From NCBI GenBank assembly GCA_965224045.1, contig CBDCYD010000015.1, forward strand, positions 1,116,001 through 1,180,000: a stretch of 64,000 bases of DNA. The letters are read 5' to 3'. Positions 17,624 through 26,227 of this stretch are shown here, piece after piece; position 1 is the stretch's first letter, and each line of letters starts with the position of its first letter. Origin of the DNA: Tectiglobus sp965224045. Its GTDB lineage: Bacteria > Pseudomonadota > Alphaproteobacteria > Rhizobiales > Hyphomicrobiaceae. The position numbers and the translations under genes are program-made. The notes beneath the pieces were generated by a model. The model saw only the letters and a program-made list of their open reading frames with translations, had not been told where the DNA came from and made no database searches.

Positions 17624-20020
17624 CTAGGTCTCGTCGCGCAGTATTCCGGTAAATCCTGTTGCAATCAGCGAAATGAGCAGCACTCCCAGCGTCTGTTCGA
17701 GCAATATAAGACAATAAAGTAACCCGCCGACTGTAATATTCAGCGACGTGAATATTCGATCACGTTTTGTCTCACCCGATAAAAAGACAGGTATGTCTGG
17801 AACGACGATTTCAGCGATATGATGAAATCTGGTATTCGGACGCCAATGGTCTGCGTATCCCAAGCTTGCCACGGGAACGAAATTGTCGATTGCATAGCCA
17901 ATCGGATTGAACCCTGGGTAGACTTGTTCGATCGGGTTCGCGCCATAGGCGTCAAGATTTGTCGAAACAAAGACCTTTTGATCGAAGCAGCCGGGACGCG
18001 TGCAGTGGCTGGCGGCCAGTGACCAAATTCCGCTGAACACCACGATCACCAGCAGGCTCCAGAAAACCGTGCGCCAGGGATTGAAGCCGAACAGGGCGAT
18101 CCAGTCGAGCAGTCGGCTCTCCCAGCGGGTCACGGCCGTTGCGGCATGCGAACGCCGCTCCCGGCGGCGGCGCTCGACCGAGATCTGACGCGCATCGGAA
18201 ACCAATCCCTGTGCTTTGAACCGGCCTGCCAGCTGCACCCAGGGCTGCGGCCGGAAGTGTTCGGCGACATCGCAGTGGTGCTGGCCATCCAGCCAGCGCA
18301 GACGGCGACGGCCCGCGCGATCCTGGTCGCGCGCGTGGTGCTCGCCGCCGACTCCGGACGGATTGACCAGATGATCGTAGACAAGGCCATCGAGTACGAG
18401 ATGATCAATGTCGCGACCAGCATCGTTCTTGGCACGGCGGCGGCGCAGCGGCGGCCAGGTGTTGGCCCAGTCTTCGTAGGCACCAACGCGGGCGCGCGAC
18501 AGGTTGACGATGCCACGCGGGCGTTCGTCGCCGTGTAGCGGCATCTGAAGTCGGCTGACCTCAGCGTCAACCAGCGAGAGGGCGAGTTCGTCAAACGCCT
18601 GTTCGCTCCTTGCCGGCTGCGGTTGGCGGATCGTGGCACTCTGGCGCGCGATCGCCGCGCTTTTTATGCGGCTTGCGGTGAGATCGCAGGTGCCTGCAAT
18701 GGTCGTCTGGTCGAGGACGATCGCCCCGATCGTTTCGAACCCGCCGTTCAGCTCCACATCGCGGGCAAAGTGCGAGCCGGAGGCAAGCAGAGCAGGCCCA
18801 TGGTCGACCTTGATCGATGCCCCGCGCAGGCGGAACTGATTGCCGAAGTGAGAGGCAGGAAAGCGGATGACACCGATGATCTGTGCGCGTGAGAAAAAAC
18901 AGCCACCCTTGACACGGCTGCCGTCTCCGCGAATGGCCAGTTCACTGCCGTAGATCTTGGTACCGGTCAGGCGCAGTTGCCCGCGAATGTCGGCGCCCGG
19001 GCAGCGCAACTGGCCGACCAACGTTGCATCCGTCATTTCAATGTTGCCGCCAACGCTCAGGAGATCGGCAAGAATGGATGTCTCGCCGCCTTCTATGCGC
19101 ACGCGATTGGCGTATACCAGCTTGGCAACGTCGGCACCCGCCATCTCCAGGACGCCTTTGATGTGGGCCTCATCGATGCAGAAGCTGTGGCGCACGCTCA
19201 TGCCGCCAAGGCTCCACGCACCGCCGGTCGCATCGATGTTGCAGGCTATGGCTTCGATCCGGCCGCCGACACGCACGTTTTCCATCCTGACGCTGCCGGT
19301 GATGCGCGCGCCACCGAGCAGCAAGTCGCCGCCGACGGAACTGCTTTCCAGATCCACGGCCAGTCGGTGCGCCGCGTCCGTACCAGATGCCGGGGTGATC
19401 GACACGGCAAGTCGTTCAGCATAGAAGCCGGCCTCAACGTGAATGCGGGGCAGGAGTGCCGCTCCCGCAAGGGTCGAGCCGCGCATTGCCAGCGAGCCGT
19501 CAACGCGCAAACCGGCGGCAACCAATGCATACTGCTCATCGCCGAGTTGGCAGTCCAACAGCGACAACGTATGGCCAATCCTGCAGCCGGCCAGCGACAC
19601 GCGTCCTTCAATGCTGGAGACTTCGGCAACCAGACCGTTCTCGACAACGGCACGGTCCGCGAGGACGGCGCCGGTTGCAGAAAGGGCGTGCATGGCGATG
19701 CGGCGGATGTGGGCGTCGCGCAGCGTCATCGCCGGTTCGTTCACCGGCGCGGTGATCCGAACATCGGTGAGGACGAGCGGTACCGCAATGATGCAGCCGT
19801 CAAGATTGAGCGTTCCGCTTATCGTGGCGTTGCAGATGCGGACACCGAACGGTGGTATTTCCAGATCCCGATCACCGCCGAACATCAGGGCACGCAGGAA
19901 TTCGGCACGAACGGTTGCTCCACCAAGGTCGGCGACTTCGCCTGCCGTGACCGCCTGCTGCAGCCTCGCTTCAGCTTCTCCGCCCCCGCCGGGTGGGGTT
20001 TCACTTGCCTCGTCCTGCAT
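17624..20020 (-). CDS. large beta-helix membrane protein (pentapeptide-like repeats)
   Basis: A 798-residue protein whose first 530 residues form an irregular repetitive fold with hydrophobic residues at intervals of about 20, for example ISGTLNLDGCI, EGRVSLAGCRIG, VDGSLAMRGSTL, VGGDLLLGGARITG and VGGNIEMTDATLVGQL. This resembles a right-handed beta-helix or loose pentapeptide repeat. Two hydrophobic helices follow near the C-terminus (WRTVFWSLLVIVVFSGIWSLA and LLYCLILLEQTLGVLLISLIA). Homologues have been labelled membrane-associated oxidoreductase without visible cofactor motifs; I see none here. It appears monocistronic. Confidence 0.65.
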   Translation of the reverse strand: MQDEASETPPGGGGEAEARLQQAVTAGEVADLGGATVRAEFLRALMFGGDRDLEIPPFGVRICNATISGTLNLDGCIIAVPLVLTDVRITAPVNEPAMTLRDAHIRRIAMHALSATGAVLADRAVVENGLVAEVSSIEGRVSLAGCRIGHTLSLLDCQLGDEQYALVAAGLRVDGSLAMRGSTLAGAALLPRIHVEAGFYAERLAVSITPASGTDAAHRLAVDLESSSVGGDLLLGGARITGSVRMENVRVGGRIEAIACNIDATGGAWSLGGMSVRHSFCIDEAHIKGVLEMAGADVAKLVYANRVRIEGGETSILADLLSVGGNIEMTDATLVGQLRCPGADIRGQLRLTGTKIYGSELAIRGDGSRVKGGCFFSRAQIIGVIRFPASHFGNQFRLRGASIKVDHGPALLASGSHFARDVELNGGFETIGAIVLDQTTIAGTCDLTASRIKSAAIARQSATIRQPQPARSEQAFDELALSLVDAEVSRLQMPLHGDERPRGIVNLSRARVGAYEDWANTWPPLRRRRAKNDAGRDIDHLVLDGLVYDHLVNPSGVGGEHHARDQDRAGRRRLRWLDGQHHCDVAEHFRPQPWVQLAGRFKAQGLVSDARQISVERRRRERRSHAATAVTRWESRLLDWIALFGFNPWRTVFWSLLVIVVFSGIWSLAASHCTRPGCFDQKVFVSTNLDAYGANPIEQVYPGFNPIGYAIDNFVPVASLGYADHWRPNTRFHHIAEIVVPDIPVFLSGETKRDRIFTSLNITVGGLLYCLILLEQTLGVLLISLIATGFTGILRDET

Positions 20021-20229
20021 TCACCTCGCCCGCCTGTCACGTTGCTTTGCCCGAGATGCCGCCCGGATCACCGTCTTACCCCGATTGGAGGACCGGCGGT
20101 AGCAGTTCACGGAAATAGGCTTGCCGGTGGCAAACCGAGTGATTTTGCCGGTGGCGGGAAATATCCGTTGCCACCCGACGTGATCTTGCAATATGCATCG
20201 CCGAGCGATGGTTCAGGGAGGAATTTTCT

Positions 20230-21192
20230 ATGATCATCAGAAACATACTGATGTCGGCTGTTGTCAGTGTTGCGACCTTGGGCGCGGCCGGGTCGGTGCT
20301 TGCTGAAACGCGGGTGACCTTCAAATCCGCCAAGTCGACATCGTCCTACTACCAGATGTCGGTGCAGATCGCAGAGGCCATGAAAAAGGGCTCCGGCGGC
20401 AAAATCATCGTGACCGTCGAAGAAAGCCAAGGATCGGTCCAGAACGTCAAGGAAGCCGCCAAGCGGACCGGCAACTACGTGTTCACGACGCCGCCGGTGC
20501 TGGTCAAGCTCGCGCAAAAGGGTCTTGCCATGTTCAAGGGCAAAACCGACCCCAAGTACAATGAAATCCGAGCGCTGTTCCCGATACCATCGCTGACGAT
20601 GCATTTCGTTTTGCGCGCCGATTCCGGCGTCAAGTCGTTCGCTGACCTGGCGGGCAAGACGCTTCTGATCGGCAAGGGCTCGTTCGGCGCGCGCGAGGGT
20701 GCCAAGTACCTCAAGTTGTTCGGCCTCGAAGGCCAGGTGAAACTTGCCAACGTCGAACTGAACGCTGCGGTCGCGGCACTCAAGAACAAGCAGATCGACG
20801 GCTTCGTCACCGCCGGATCCTACCCGGCCCCGAACGTGATTGAAGCAGCCGCAAGCACCGGCATCACGATCCTGTCGCTCAGCGACGAGCAAATCGCGAA
20901 AACCAAGCGCACCAAATTGGTCATCCCGGGCGGCACCTATGCCGGCGTCGCGGGTGACGTGGTGACCACGTCCCTGCCCGTCGTCGCGCACACGACGACT
21001 GCGATGGACGATGAGACCGCCTATCAACTGACCAAGACCTATTGGTCGCAAAAGGCAGACCTCGGCAAGGCTGCGGCGTGGTGGAACGGCGTGTCCGGCG
21101 CAATGCTCGCCAACGTCTACGGCAAGCTGCATCCGGGCGCGGTCAAGTACTACGATGAGGCCGGCATCAAGGTGCCCGACGGTCTGCGCTAG
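20230..21192 (+). CDS. TAXI family TRAP transporter solute-binding protein
   Basis: A 320-residue periplasmic binding protein of the TRAP-associated extracytoplasmic immunogenic (TAXI) type. The signal peptide (residues 1-25) ends with SVLAETR, and the body has typical TAXI features such as FGAREGAKYLKLFG and EIRALFPIPSLTMHFVLRADS. An AGGGAGG lies about nine bases before the ATG. The permease gene follows after 11 bases, so the two form an operon. TAXI systems take up organic acids or glutamate-like compounds using an ion gradient; the ligand cannot be read from the sequence. Confidence 0.9.
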   Translation: MIIRNILMSAVVSVATLGAAGSVLAETRVTFKSAKSTSSYYQMSVQIAEAMKKGSGGKIIVTVEESQGSVQNVKEAAKRTGNYVFTTPPVLVKLAQKGLAMFKGKTDPKYNEIRALFPIPSLTMHFVLRADSGVKSFADLAGKTLLIGKGSFGAREGAKYLKLFGLEGQVKLANVELNAAVAALKNKQIDGFVTAGSYPAPNVIEAAASTGITILSLSDEQIAKTKRTKLVIPGGTYAGVAGDVVTTSLPVVAHTTTAMDDETAYQLTKTYWSQKADLGKAAAWWNGVSGAMLANVYGKLHPGAVKYYDEAGIKVPDGLR

Positions 21193-21203
21193 CCAGGGAG
21201 ACG

Positions 21204-22997
21204 TTGGCCACCGTGGAACCGCAGGCCGGTGAGGCAAAGCAAGTGCGACCTGCGCGGCTGGTGTGGGTCGCGCTCGGTGCCCTATCGATATGGTTCCACT
21301 TGTGGCTGATCTTTTCCGGTTTGGTGCCAAACCTCATCAGCCGGCCGGCGCACATGGCCCTGGCGCTGCCATGGGTGTTCGTGTTCCTGGCAAAGTCCTC
21401 CTGCGAGCGTTGGAGCGGCGCTTTGCTGACGGCCGTCGGCCTCGGCTGCTGCGCCTATATCGCCCTCAACGAGGCGGCACTCAGTGACCAGTACGGCTCA
21501 CTCGAAGGTGGTGGACAGCTTGCGATCGCGGCCCTGCTGATCAGCATCACGCTGGAAATGGCGCGGCGCGCGATCGGTTGGCCGCTGCCGCTGATCGCCG
21601 CGATCGCCATTGTCTATGGGCTTTTCGGTGACGCGTTACCCGGCGAGTTCGGCCATCCCGGCCTTCCGGCCGAAAGCTTCCTGGGAACGCTCACCATAGC
21701 CGAGGGCGGACTTTGGGGCAGCCTGACGGGCGTTTCGGTCAACATCGTCGCGATCTTCGTCATCATGGGGGCGGTGCTCAATGCGGGCGAGGCCGGCCAA
21801 GGCTTCATGAATCTGGCGATGACGGCGGCCGGCCGCCTCAAGGCCGGAGCCGCCAAAGTTGCCGTCCTGTCATCGGCATTATTCGGATCGGTGTCTGGAT
21901 CTGCATCGGCAAATGTCGCCTCTACCGGTGCGATCACGCTGCCGGCAATGAGGAGCCTCGGCTACCCACCGCGGTTGGCCGCAGCGGTCGAGGCCGTTGC
22001 ATCGTCCGGCGGGCAAATCATGCCGCCCCTGATGGGCGCCGGCGCGTTCGTCATGGTCGAGCTTACGGGTGTGCCCTATACGAGCATCATGGCCGCCGCA
22101 CTTCTGCCCGCGATCCTCTATTTCGTAACCGTGTGGATCGGCATCAACGCCTATGCGGATCAGTACGACCTCAAGCCGTTGCCGGCCGACCAGCAACCGG
22201 CGGCCCGCACGGTGGCCATTACCGCTGCGTTCTTCGCGATCCCGTTCGCAGTCTTGCTCGAGCGGATGTTCATCGGCGGTTTCACGCCGCAGTATGCCGC
22301 AGCGAGCGCGATCGTGACAGCCGGACTGCTGTTGTTGGTCGACAGCCGCCTGACGCTCGACTGGCAGCGCACATTGGCGCGCCTCGAGGCGGCCACCGTC
22401 GGTGCCGGACAGCAGATCGCCGTGATCGCCGCGATCATCCTTTGCGCCAGCCTTATCATCGGCGTGCTGGGACAGACCGGGCTTGGAATCAAAATCACGT
22501 CGCTCATCTTGTCGGCCTCGGGCGATCAGCTTTGGCCGGCGCTGCTGCTCACGGCGCTTGCCTGCCTTGTCCTTGGTATGGAAGTGCCAACCACGGCGGC
22601 CTACGTCATCTGCGTCTCGGTCGCCGGTCCGGCATTGCAGAAACTCGGGCTGCCGCCGCTGCTCTCGCATCTCTTCGTGTTCTGGTTCGCGCTGCTTTCC
22701 ACCATCACGCCACCTGTGTGCGGTGCGGTGTTTATCGCCGCCGGCATGGTCGGCGAAAACTGGCTGAAGGTGGCGCTGACCGCCATGAGCCTCGGGATTG
22801 GTCTTTACGTCATTCCGCTCGGAATGATCGCCAATCCGCACCTCATCGCGCTTGCGCAAACGCCGACCGAGGCGCTTTTTGCATTCGTCAAGATGGGCGC
22901 GGGGCTGGCGCTATTGTCCTTCGGGATTATCGGGCAACGCCATCCGGCGCTCAGGTGCGTGCTGGCAGCCGTTGGAGGATTGATTGTGATGGTGTAA
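21204..22997 (+). CDS. TRAP transporter permease, fused small and large subunits (TAXI type)
   Basis: A 597-residue integral membrane protein. An N-terminal section of four helices (DctQ-like) is fused to a DctM-like domain with FGSVSGSASANVASTGAITLPAM, the conserved TRAP large-subunit signature, and SSGGQIMPPLMGAGAF. The C-terminal half repeats the architecture (VLGMEVPTTAAYVI). It works with the binding protein encoded immediately upstream. The start is TTG 21204, only three bases after AGGGAG; GTG 21213 in the same frame is spaced 12 bases and is equally possible. No separate small subunit gene is present, as expected for fused systems. Confidence 0.9.
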   Translation: MATVEPQAGEAKQVRPARLVWVALGALSIWFHLWLIFSGLVPNLISRPAHMALALPWVFVFLAKSSCERWSGALLTAVGLGCCAYIALNEAALSDQYGSLEGGGQLAIAALLISITLEMARRAIGWPLPLIAAIAIVYGLFGDALPGEFGHPGLPAESFLGTLTIAEGGLWGSLTGVSVNIVAIFVIMGAVLNAGEAGQGFMNLAMTAAGRLKAGAAKVAVLSSALFGSVSGSASANVASTGAITLPAMRSLGYPPRLAAAVEAVASSGGQIMPPLMGAGAFVMVELTGVPYTSIMAAALLPAILYFVTVWIGINAYADQYDLKPLPADQQPAARTVAITAAFFAIPFAVLLERMFIGGFTPQYAAASAIVTAGLLLLVDSRLTLDWQRTLARLEAATVGAGQQIAVIAAIILCASLIIGVLGQTGLGIKITSLILSASGDQLWPALLLTALACLVLGMEVPTTAAYVICVSVAGPALQKLGLPPLLSHLFVFWFALLSTITPPVCGAVFIAAGMVGENWLKVALTAMSLGIGLYVIPLGMIANPHLIALAQTPTEALFAFVKMGAGLALLSFGIIGQRHPALRCVLAAVGGLIVMV

Positions 22998-23263
22998 TCC
23001 ACGTCAATCTCAACTTGTTGGTATTGCAGCAGTTTCTCCAATGTCTCGATGTGCGGGCGCGCTGTGGACCAGCCGCCAAAATCCGGTATCAATTGGCCGC
23101 TAAAGATCGGCCGCACCTCGCTTAGGCGTCCATGACACGACCGAATTTCTGACTGCCGGCGCTTGAACGGGCTCAACAGTGTTATGGTGTGTCACGCCGA
23201 TGGCGACCGGTCCGGCCTGCCGCCAGCAGCCGGACGACGCGATATGCTGAAAAGGACCGTGCG

Positions 23264-24781
23264 ATGACAACTGACGCCACGCTCGATCAGAGCAGGGAAG
23301 CAGCGCCTTCGGAAGCAGATCCGGCTTTGCGCACAACCGCGGAGGGCCACGCACCCCAGCCAACTGCCGTCGATATCGACGTTGACGACGATGCACCGGT
23401 GGTACCCCCTGATGATGACCTCGGGCGCGAAACCTTTATTCCCGTCACGCAATATGCGCTCATGGAGCGGCTCACCCGACCCCAGGCCTGGGAAGCCGGC
23501 AATGCGGAGGATGCAAAGCGCTTCTTTCGCTATCTGGCCTATTGGCGCCAGCAGCAGTACCAGACGGAAATTTCCAAGCTGGACCACGCCTACGAACCGT
23601 TCAATCCCGACAGCGACCTGCTGATGACGCGCCAGTTCACGGATCGCGAGCGCCACGCGATGCAGAAGCGTGTCGTCGAGCGCATGAAGCATATTCTCAA
23701 GCAAGCGAACTACACCTGCATCGATCGCACCGAAGTCGAGCTGATTCTCACCAGCGACAGCCATTACGGGCTGGATTTTCACGTCGACCTGGAAGCGTTC
23801 GAAGAGCTGGAAATCTACTATCGCGGCGCCTCGCAGCAGAAGGATCAGCGGCGCACGTTACGCAAGTTCTTCCGCAAGGAAGAATTCGACGTTCCGATAT
23901 TCCAGCGCCTGTTCATCCTGTTCAAGCTGAAGACGGAAGAACAGCGCGTCGAAGAATACATGCGCACGCGGCGGATCACGCGCAAGAAAGCCGAAAAGGC
24001 CATCCGCGCGCGGAGCAAGCATATTCCGGACGGCGTCAGCCGCGACCAGATCTATATGAAGCTGTTCAAGAATATGCCGCGTGCGGACGTCGAAATGATC
24101 TTCCCCAACACGCGCGTCAAGTTCCGCCTGTTCGATAAGATCAAGCTTGGCGTGACCGGTGGCGGCGCGGTCGGGATGGGCCTCTTCGGTACGCTCAGCA
24201 AGCTGGTCGCGGGCGGCGCCGCAATCTTGGCAAGCCCGATCGCGCTGGCCGGAATGCTGTTTGCCCTGGGCGGAGTCCTGTTCCGCCAAATCATGGGCTT
24301 TTTCAATACGCGGCAACGCTACATGGTGGTGATGGCGCAGAACCTCTACTTCCATTCCCTGGCCGACAACCGCGGCGTGATGATCATGCTCGCCGATCGC
24401 GCCGCCGAGGAGGACGTCAAGGAAGAGATGCTGCTCTACAGCGTCCTTGCAAAGGAAGTCGTTCGCCGCGAAGACCTGCAGGCCGTCGACGTTGCGATCG
24501 AGCAATACCTTTCTGCGGCGTTCGGGATTACAGTCGACTTCGACCTGGAAGACGCACTGGAACGACTGCTGGCCGACGACATCGTCAGCGAAGCGGCTGA
24601 CGGCACGTTGACGGCGCTGCAACCGGCGCAGGCTGCAACCCACATCGATGACAAATGGGACTTGTTCCTTGATCACTTGCCGACGGGCGGCGAGCTCGAA
24701 GGGATCGAGTTCGAAGGCAAGCCGGGCGGCGCCCTTTCGGGTCCCGAGTCGCAACCGCAAGAAGTTCACATCGACAACTGA
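23264..24781 (+). CDS. DUF3754 / TMEM143-like membrane protein
   Basis: A 505-residue protein. An acidic, disordered N-terminus of about 75 residues precedes a soluble region with FIPVTQYALMERL and a strongly basic RKFFRKEEFDVPIFQRLFILFKLK. Two adjacent hydrophobic stretches follow near residues 300-345 (GGGAVGMGLFGTLSKLVAGGAAILASP, IALAGMLFALGGVLF), with a charged helical C-terminus. This arrangement resembles DUF3754, the family that includes human mitochondrial TMEM143, whose function is unknown. ATG 23264 is supported by AAAGGA upstream. The TGA stop overlaps the ATG of prmA by one base, indicating translational coupling. Confidence 0.75.
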   Translation: MTTDATLDQSREAAPSEADPALRTTAEGHAPQPTAVDIDVDDDAPVVPPDDDLGRETFIPVTQYALMERLTRPQAWEAGNAEDAKRFFRYLAYWRQQQYQTEISKLDHAYEPFNPDSDLLMTRQFTDRERHAMQKRVVERMKHILKQANYTCIDRTEVELILTSDSHYGLDFHVDLEAFEELEIYYRGASQQKDQRRTLRKFFRKEEFDVPIFQRLFILFKLKTEEQRVEEYMRTRRITRKKAEKAIRARSKHIPDGVSRDQIYMKLFKNMPRADVEMIFPNTRVKFRLFDKIKLGVTGGGAVGMGLFGTLSKLVAGGAAILASPIALAGMLFALGGVLFRQIMGFFNTRQRYMVVMAQNLYFHSLADNRGVMIMLADRAAEEDVKEEMLLYSVLAKEVVRREDLQAVDVAIEQYLSAAFGITVDFDLEDALERLLADDIVSEAADGTLTALQPAQAATHIDDKWDLFLDHLPTGGELEGIEFEGKPGGALSGPESQPQEVHIDN

Positions 24782-25665
24782 TGGCGGCTTGCAAACTCGC
24801 CATCAGGACCAATGACCACGAGGTCGCGCACGGGATTGCCGGAATTCTGGGCGATGCACAGGAACCGGCGCCTGACGCGGTGACGGTGTTCGAGGACGGG
24901 CCGGCGTGGCTGGTGGAGGCCTACTTCCACGAACGCGCACCTGCGATCGTCGCGCTCGATGCGATCAGAGTGCTCATCGATGACAGGTCAATCGAGGCGC
25001 AGATCCACGAGGTCGCCGATCTCAACTGGGTGGCCCTCAGCCAGGCAGCGCTGCCGCCGGTCGTGGCCGGGCGGTTCACGATCTACGGCGCGCACGATCG
25101 CGACCGGGTAGCGCGCGGTCCATGGAGCCTGTTGATCGACGCAGGAGAAGCCTTCGGCACGGCCCATCACGCCACGACGTCCGGATGCCTGACGGTGATC
25201 GATAGGCTCACGCGCCGGCGCAGGTTCCGCAAGGTTCTTGATCTCGGAACCGGCTCGGGTGTCTTGGCGCTGGCGTTGCGACGCGCGTTGCCGCAGGCTG
25301 CCATATTGGCCACGGATATCGATGCGTGTGCGATTTGCGTCGCGCGCCAGAATGCGCACCGGAACGGTGCACTCTCGCTCGCCCACGGGCGCGTGAGGTT
25401 TCGCGAGACCGATGGATTGGACGACTGCGAAGTTCGCCGCGCGCAGCCCTTCGACCTGGTCGTCGCCAACATCCTGGCCGGGCCACTCATCCAGCTCGCT
25501 GGCGGCATTGCACAATCGCTGACGCGCGATGGCCGGCTGGTGTTGTCCGGAATCCTCAATGAGCAGGCGGCAAGCGTCGTCGCTGCCTACACTGCACAGG
25601 ATCTGGCTCTCACCTTGCACCTGCGCCTCGAAGGTTGGTCAACGCTGGTCTTCATGAAACGATGA
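24781..25665 (+). CDS. prmA: ribosomal protein L11 methyltransferase
   Basis: A 294-residue class I SAM-dependent methyltransferase of the PrmA family, which trimethylates lysines and the N-terminus of ribosomal protein L11. The N-terminal substrate-recognition domain is divergent; diagnostic elements are FGTAHHATTSGCL, the SAM-binding DLGTGSGVLAL (residues about 154-164), ATDIDACAICVARQNA and VVANILAGPLIQLA, where NILAGPL replaces the NPPY motif. Its start overlaps the stop of the upstream DUF3754 gene, an unusual partner. A GC-rich hairpin begins directly after the stop codon. Confidence 0.9.
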   Translation: MAACKLAIRTNDHEVAHGIAGILGDAQEPAPDAVTVFEDGPAWLVEAYFHERAPAIVALDAIRVLIDDRSIEAQIHEVADLNWVALSQAALPPVVAGRFTIYGAHDRDRVARGPWSLLIDAGEAFGTAHHATTSGCLTVIDRLTRRRRFRKVLDLGTGSGVLALALRRALPQAAILATDIDACAICVARQNAHRNGALSLAHGRVRFRETDGLDDCEVRRAQPFDLVVANILAGPLIQLAGGIAQSLTRDGRLVLSGILNEQAASVVAAYTAQDLALTLHLRLEGWSTLVFMKR

Positions 25666-25694
25666 GAGCCGGGGCGCCCTCACGCTCCCGGCTC
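25666..25694 (+). terminator. hairpin directly after prmA stop
   Basis: GAGCCGGG (25666-25673) pairs perfectly with CCCGGCTC (25687-25694) around a 13-base loop, starting at the base after the prmA stop codon. There is no T tract, so termination or 3' end protection is inferred only from position. It lies between convergent genes and could serve both. Confidence 0.45.
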
Positions 25695-25747
25695 GCCAGT
25701 GTCGGTGTTGTCCCGTGCCCGGCAGTCACGGCCGGACCAGTGCAGCT

Positions 25748-25993
25748 TTAGAAGCCGCTGAATTCCGGCAGCCGGCCGGTGCTACGCAGGACCGCGACTT
25801 CCCTTTCGGTGTAGCCGATGTCGCGCAGCTGGTGGTCGGACAGTCCCATCATGAACTGAGAAACCCGAAGCCGTGCTTCACGCTCACGTGCCGCAATGAT
25901 ACCGCCCCAAAGGCGAGACCAGAAGCTACGCTTCGGCGCAGCCTCGTGCGTCTCAAACGTCTCGGCGGATGTTGCCGTTGCTTGAATGCTCAT
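25748..25993 (-). CDS. DUF1127 domain protein
   Basis: An 81-residue small protein ending in the DUF1127 helix pair: SRLWGGIIAAREREARLRVSQFMMGLSDHQLRDIGYTEREV. DUF1127 proteins are common in alphaproteobacteria; some bind RNA or affect phosphate and carbon metabolism, but the role of this one is unknown. GGAG six bases upstream of ATG 25993 decides the start over longer forms. It is divergent from the aminopeptidase gene and convergent with prmA. Confidence 0.85.
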   Translation of the reverse strand: MSIQATATSAETFETHEAAPKRSFWSRLWGGIIAAREREARLRVSQFMMGLSDHQLRDIGYTEREVAVLRSTGRLPEFSGF

Positions 25994-26227
25994 GATCATC
26001 TCCACTCTTTGCTCATGACGCCGCGATTGTTTGTTTGCGGCATTCGGATCGTTAGATAAGGCTGTTCGCTGCAATGCGGTAGACTTCTTGCTGCATCGCA
26101 GCATTGCAGTTTGCGCATGTAGTGCCAAACGGTCGCAGCCGGGCCGGGAACGATGTTATAGGATCGTCAAAATGGCTTGATGGGCGAGCGATTGCCTTGA
26201 TTGGCGGCGACTCGGTGTAGGGGCAGA

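Noticed and set aside
22805..23176. A 123-codon minus-strand frame across the end of the TRAP permease
   Set aside because: Mostly antisense to the permease; the part outside it (22998-23176) has no recognised family and no ribosome-binding site.
26069..26109. CTGCAATGC / GCATTGCAG inverted repeat between DUF1127 and the aminopeptidase gene
   Set aside because: Only 9 bp with a 23-base loop, no second copy seen, and no clear link to a start site; too weak to call an operator.
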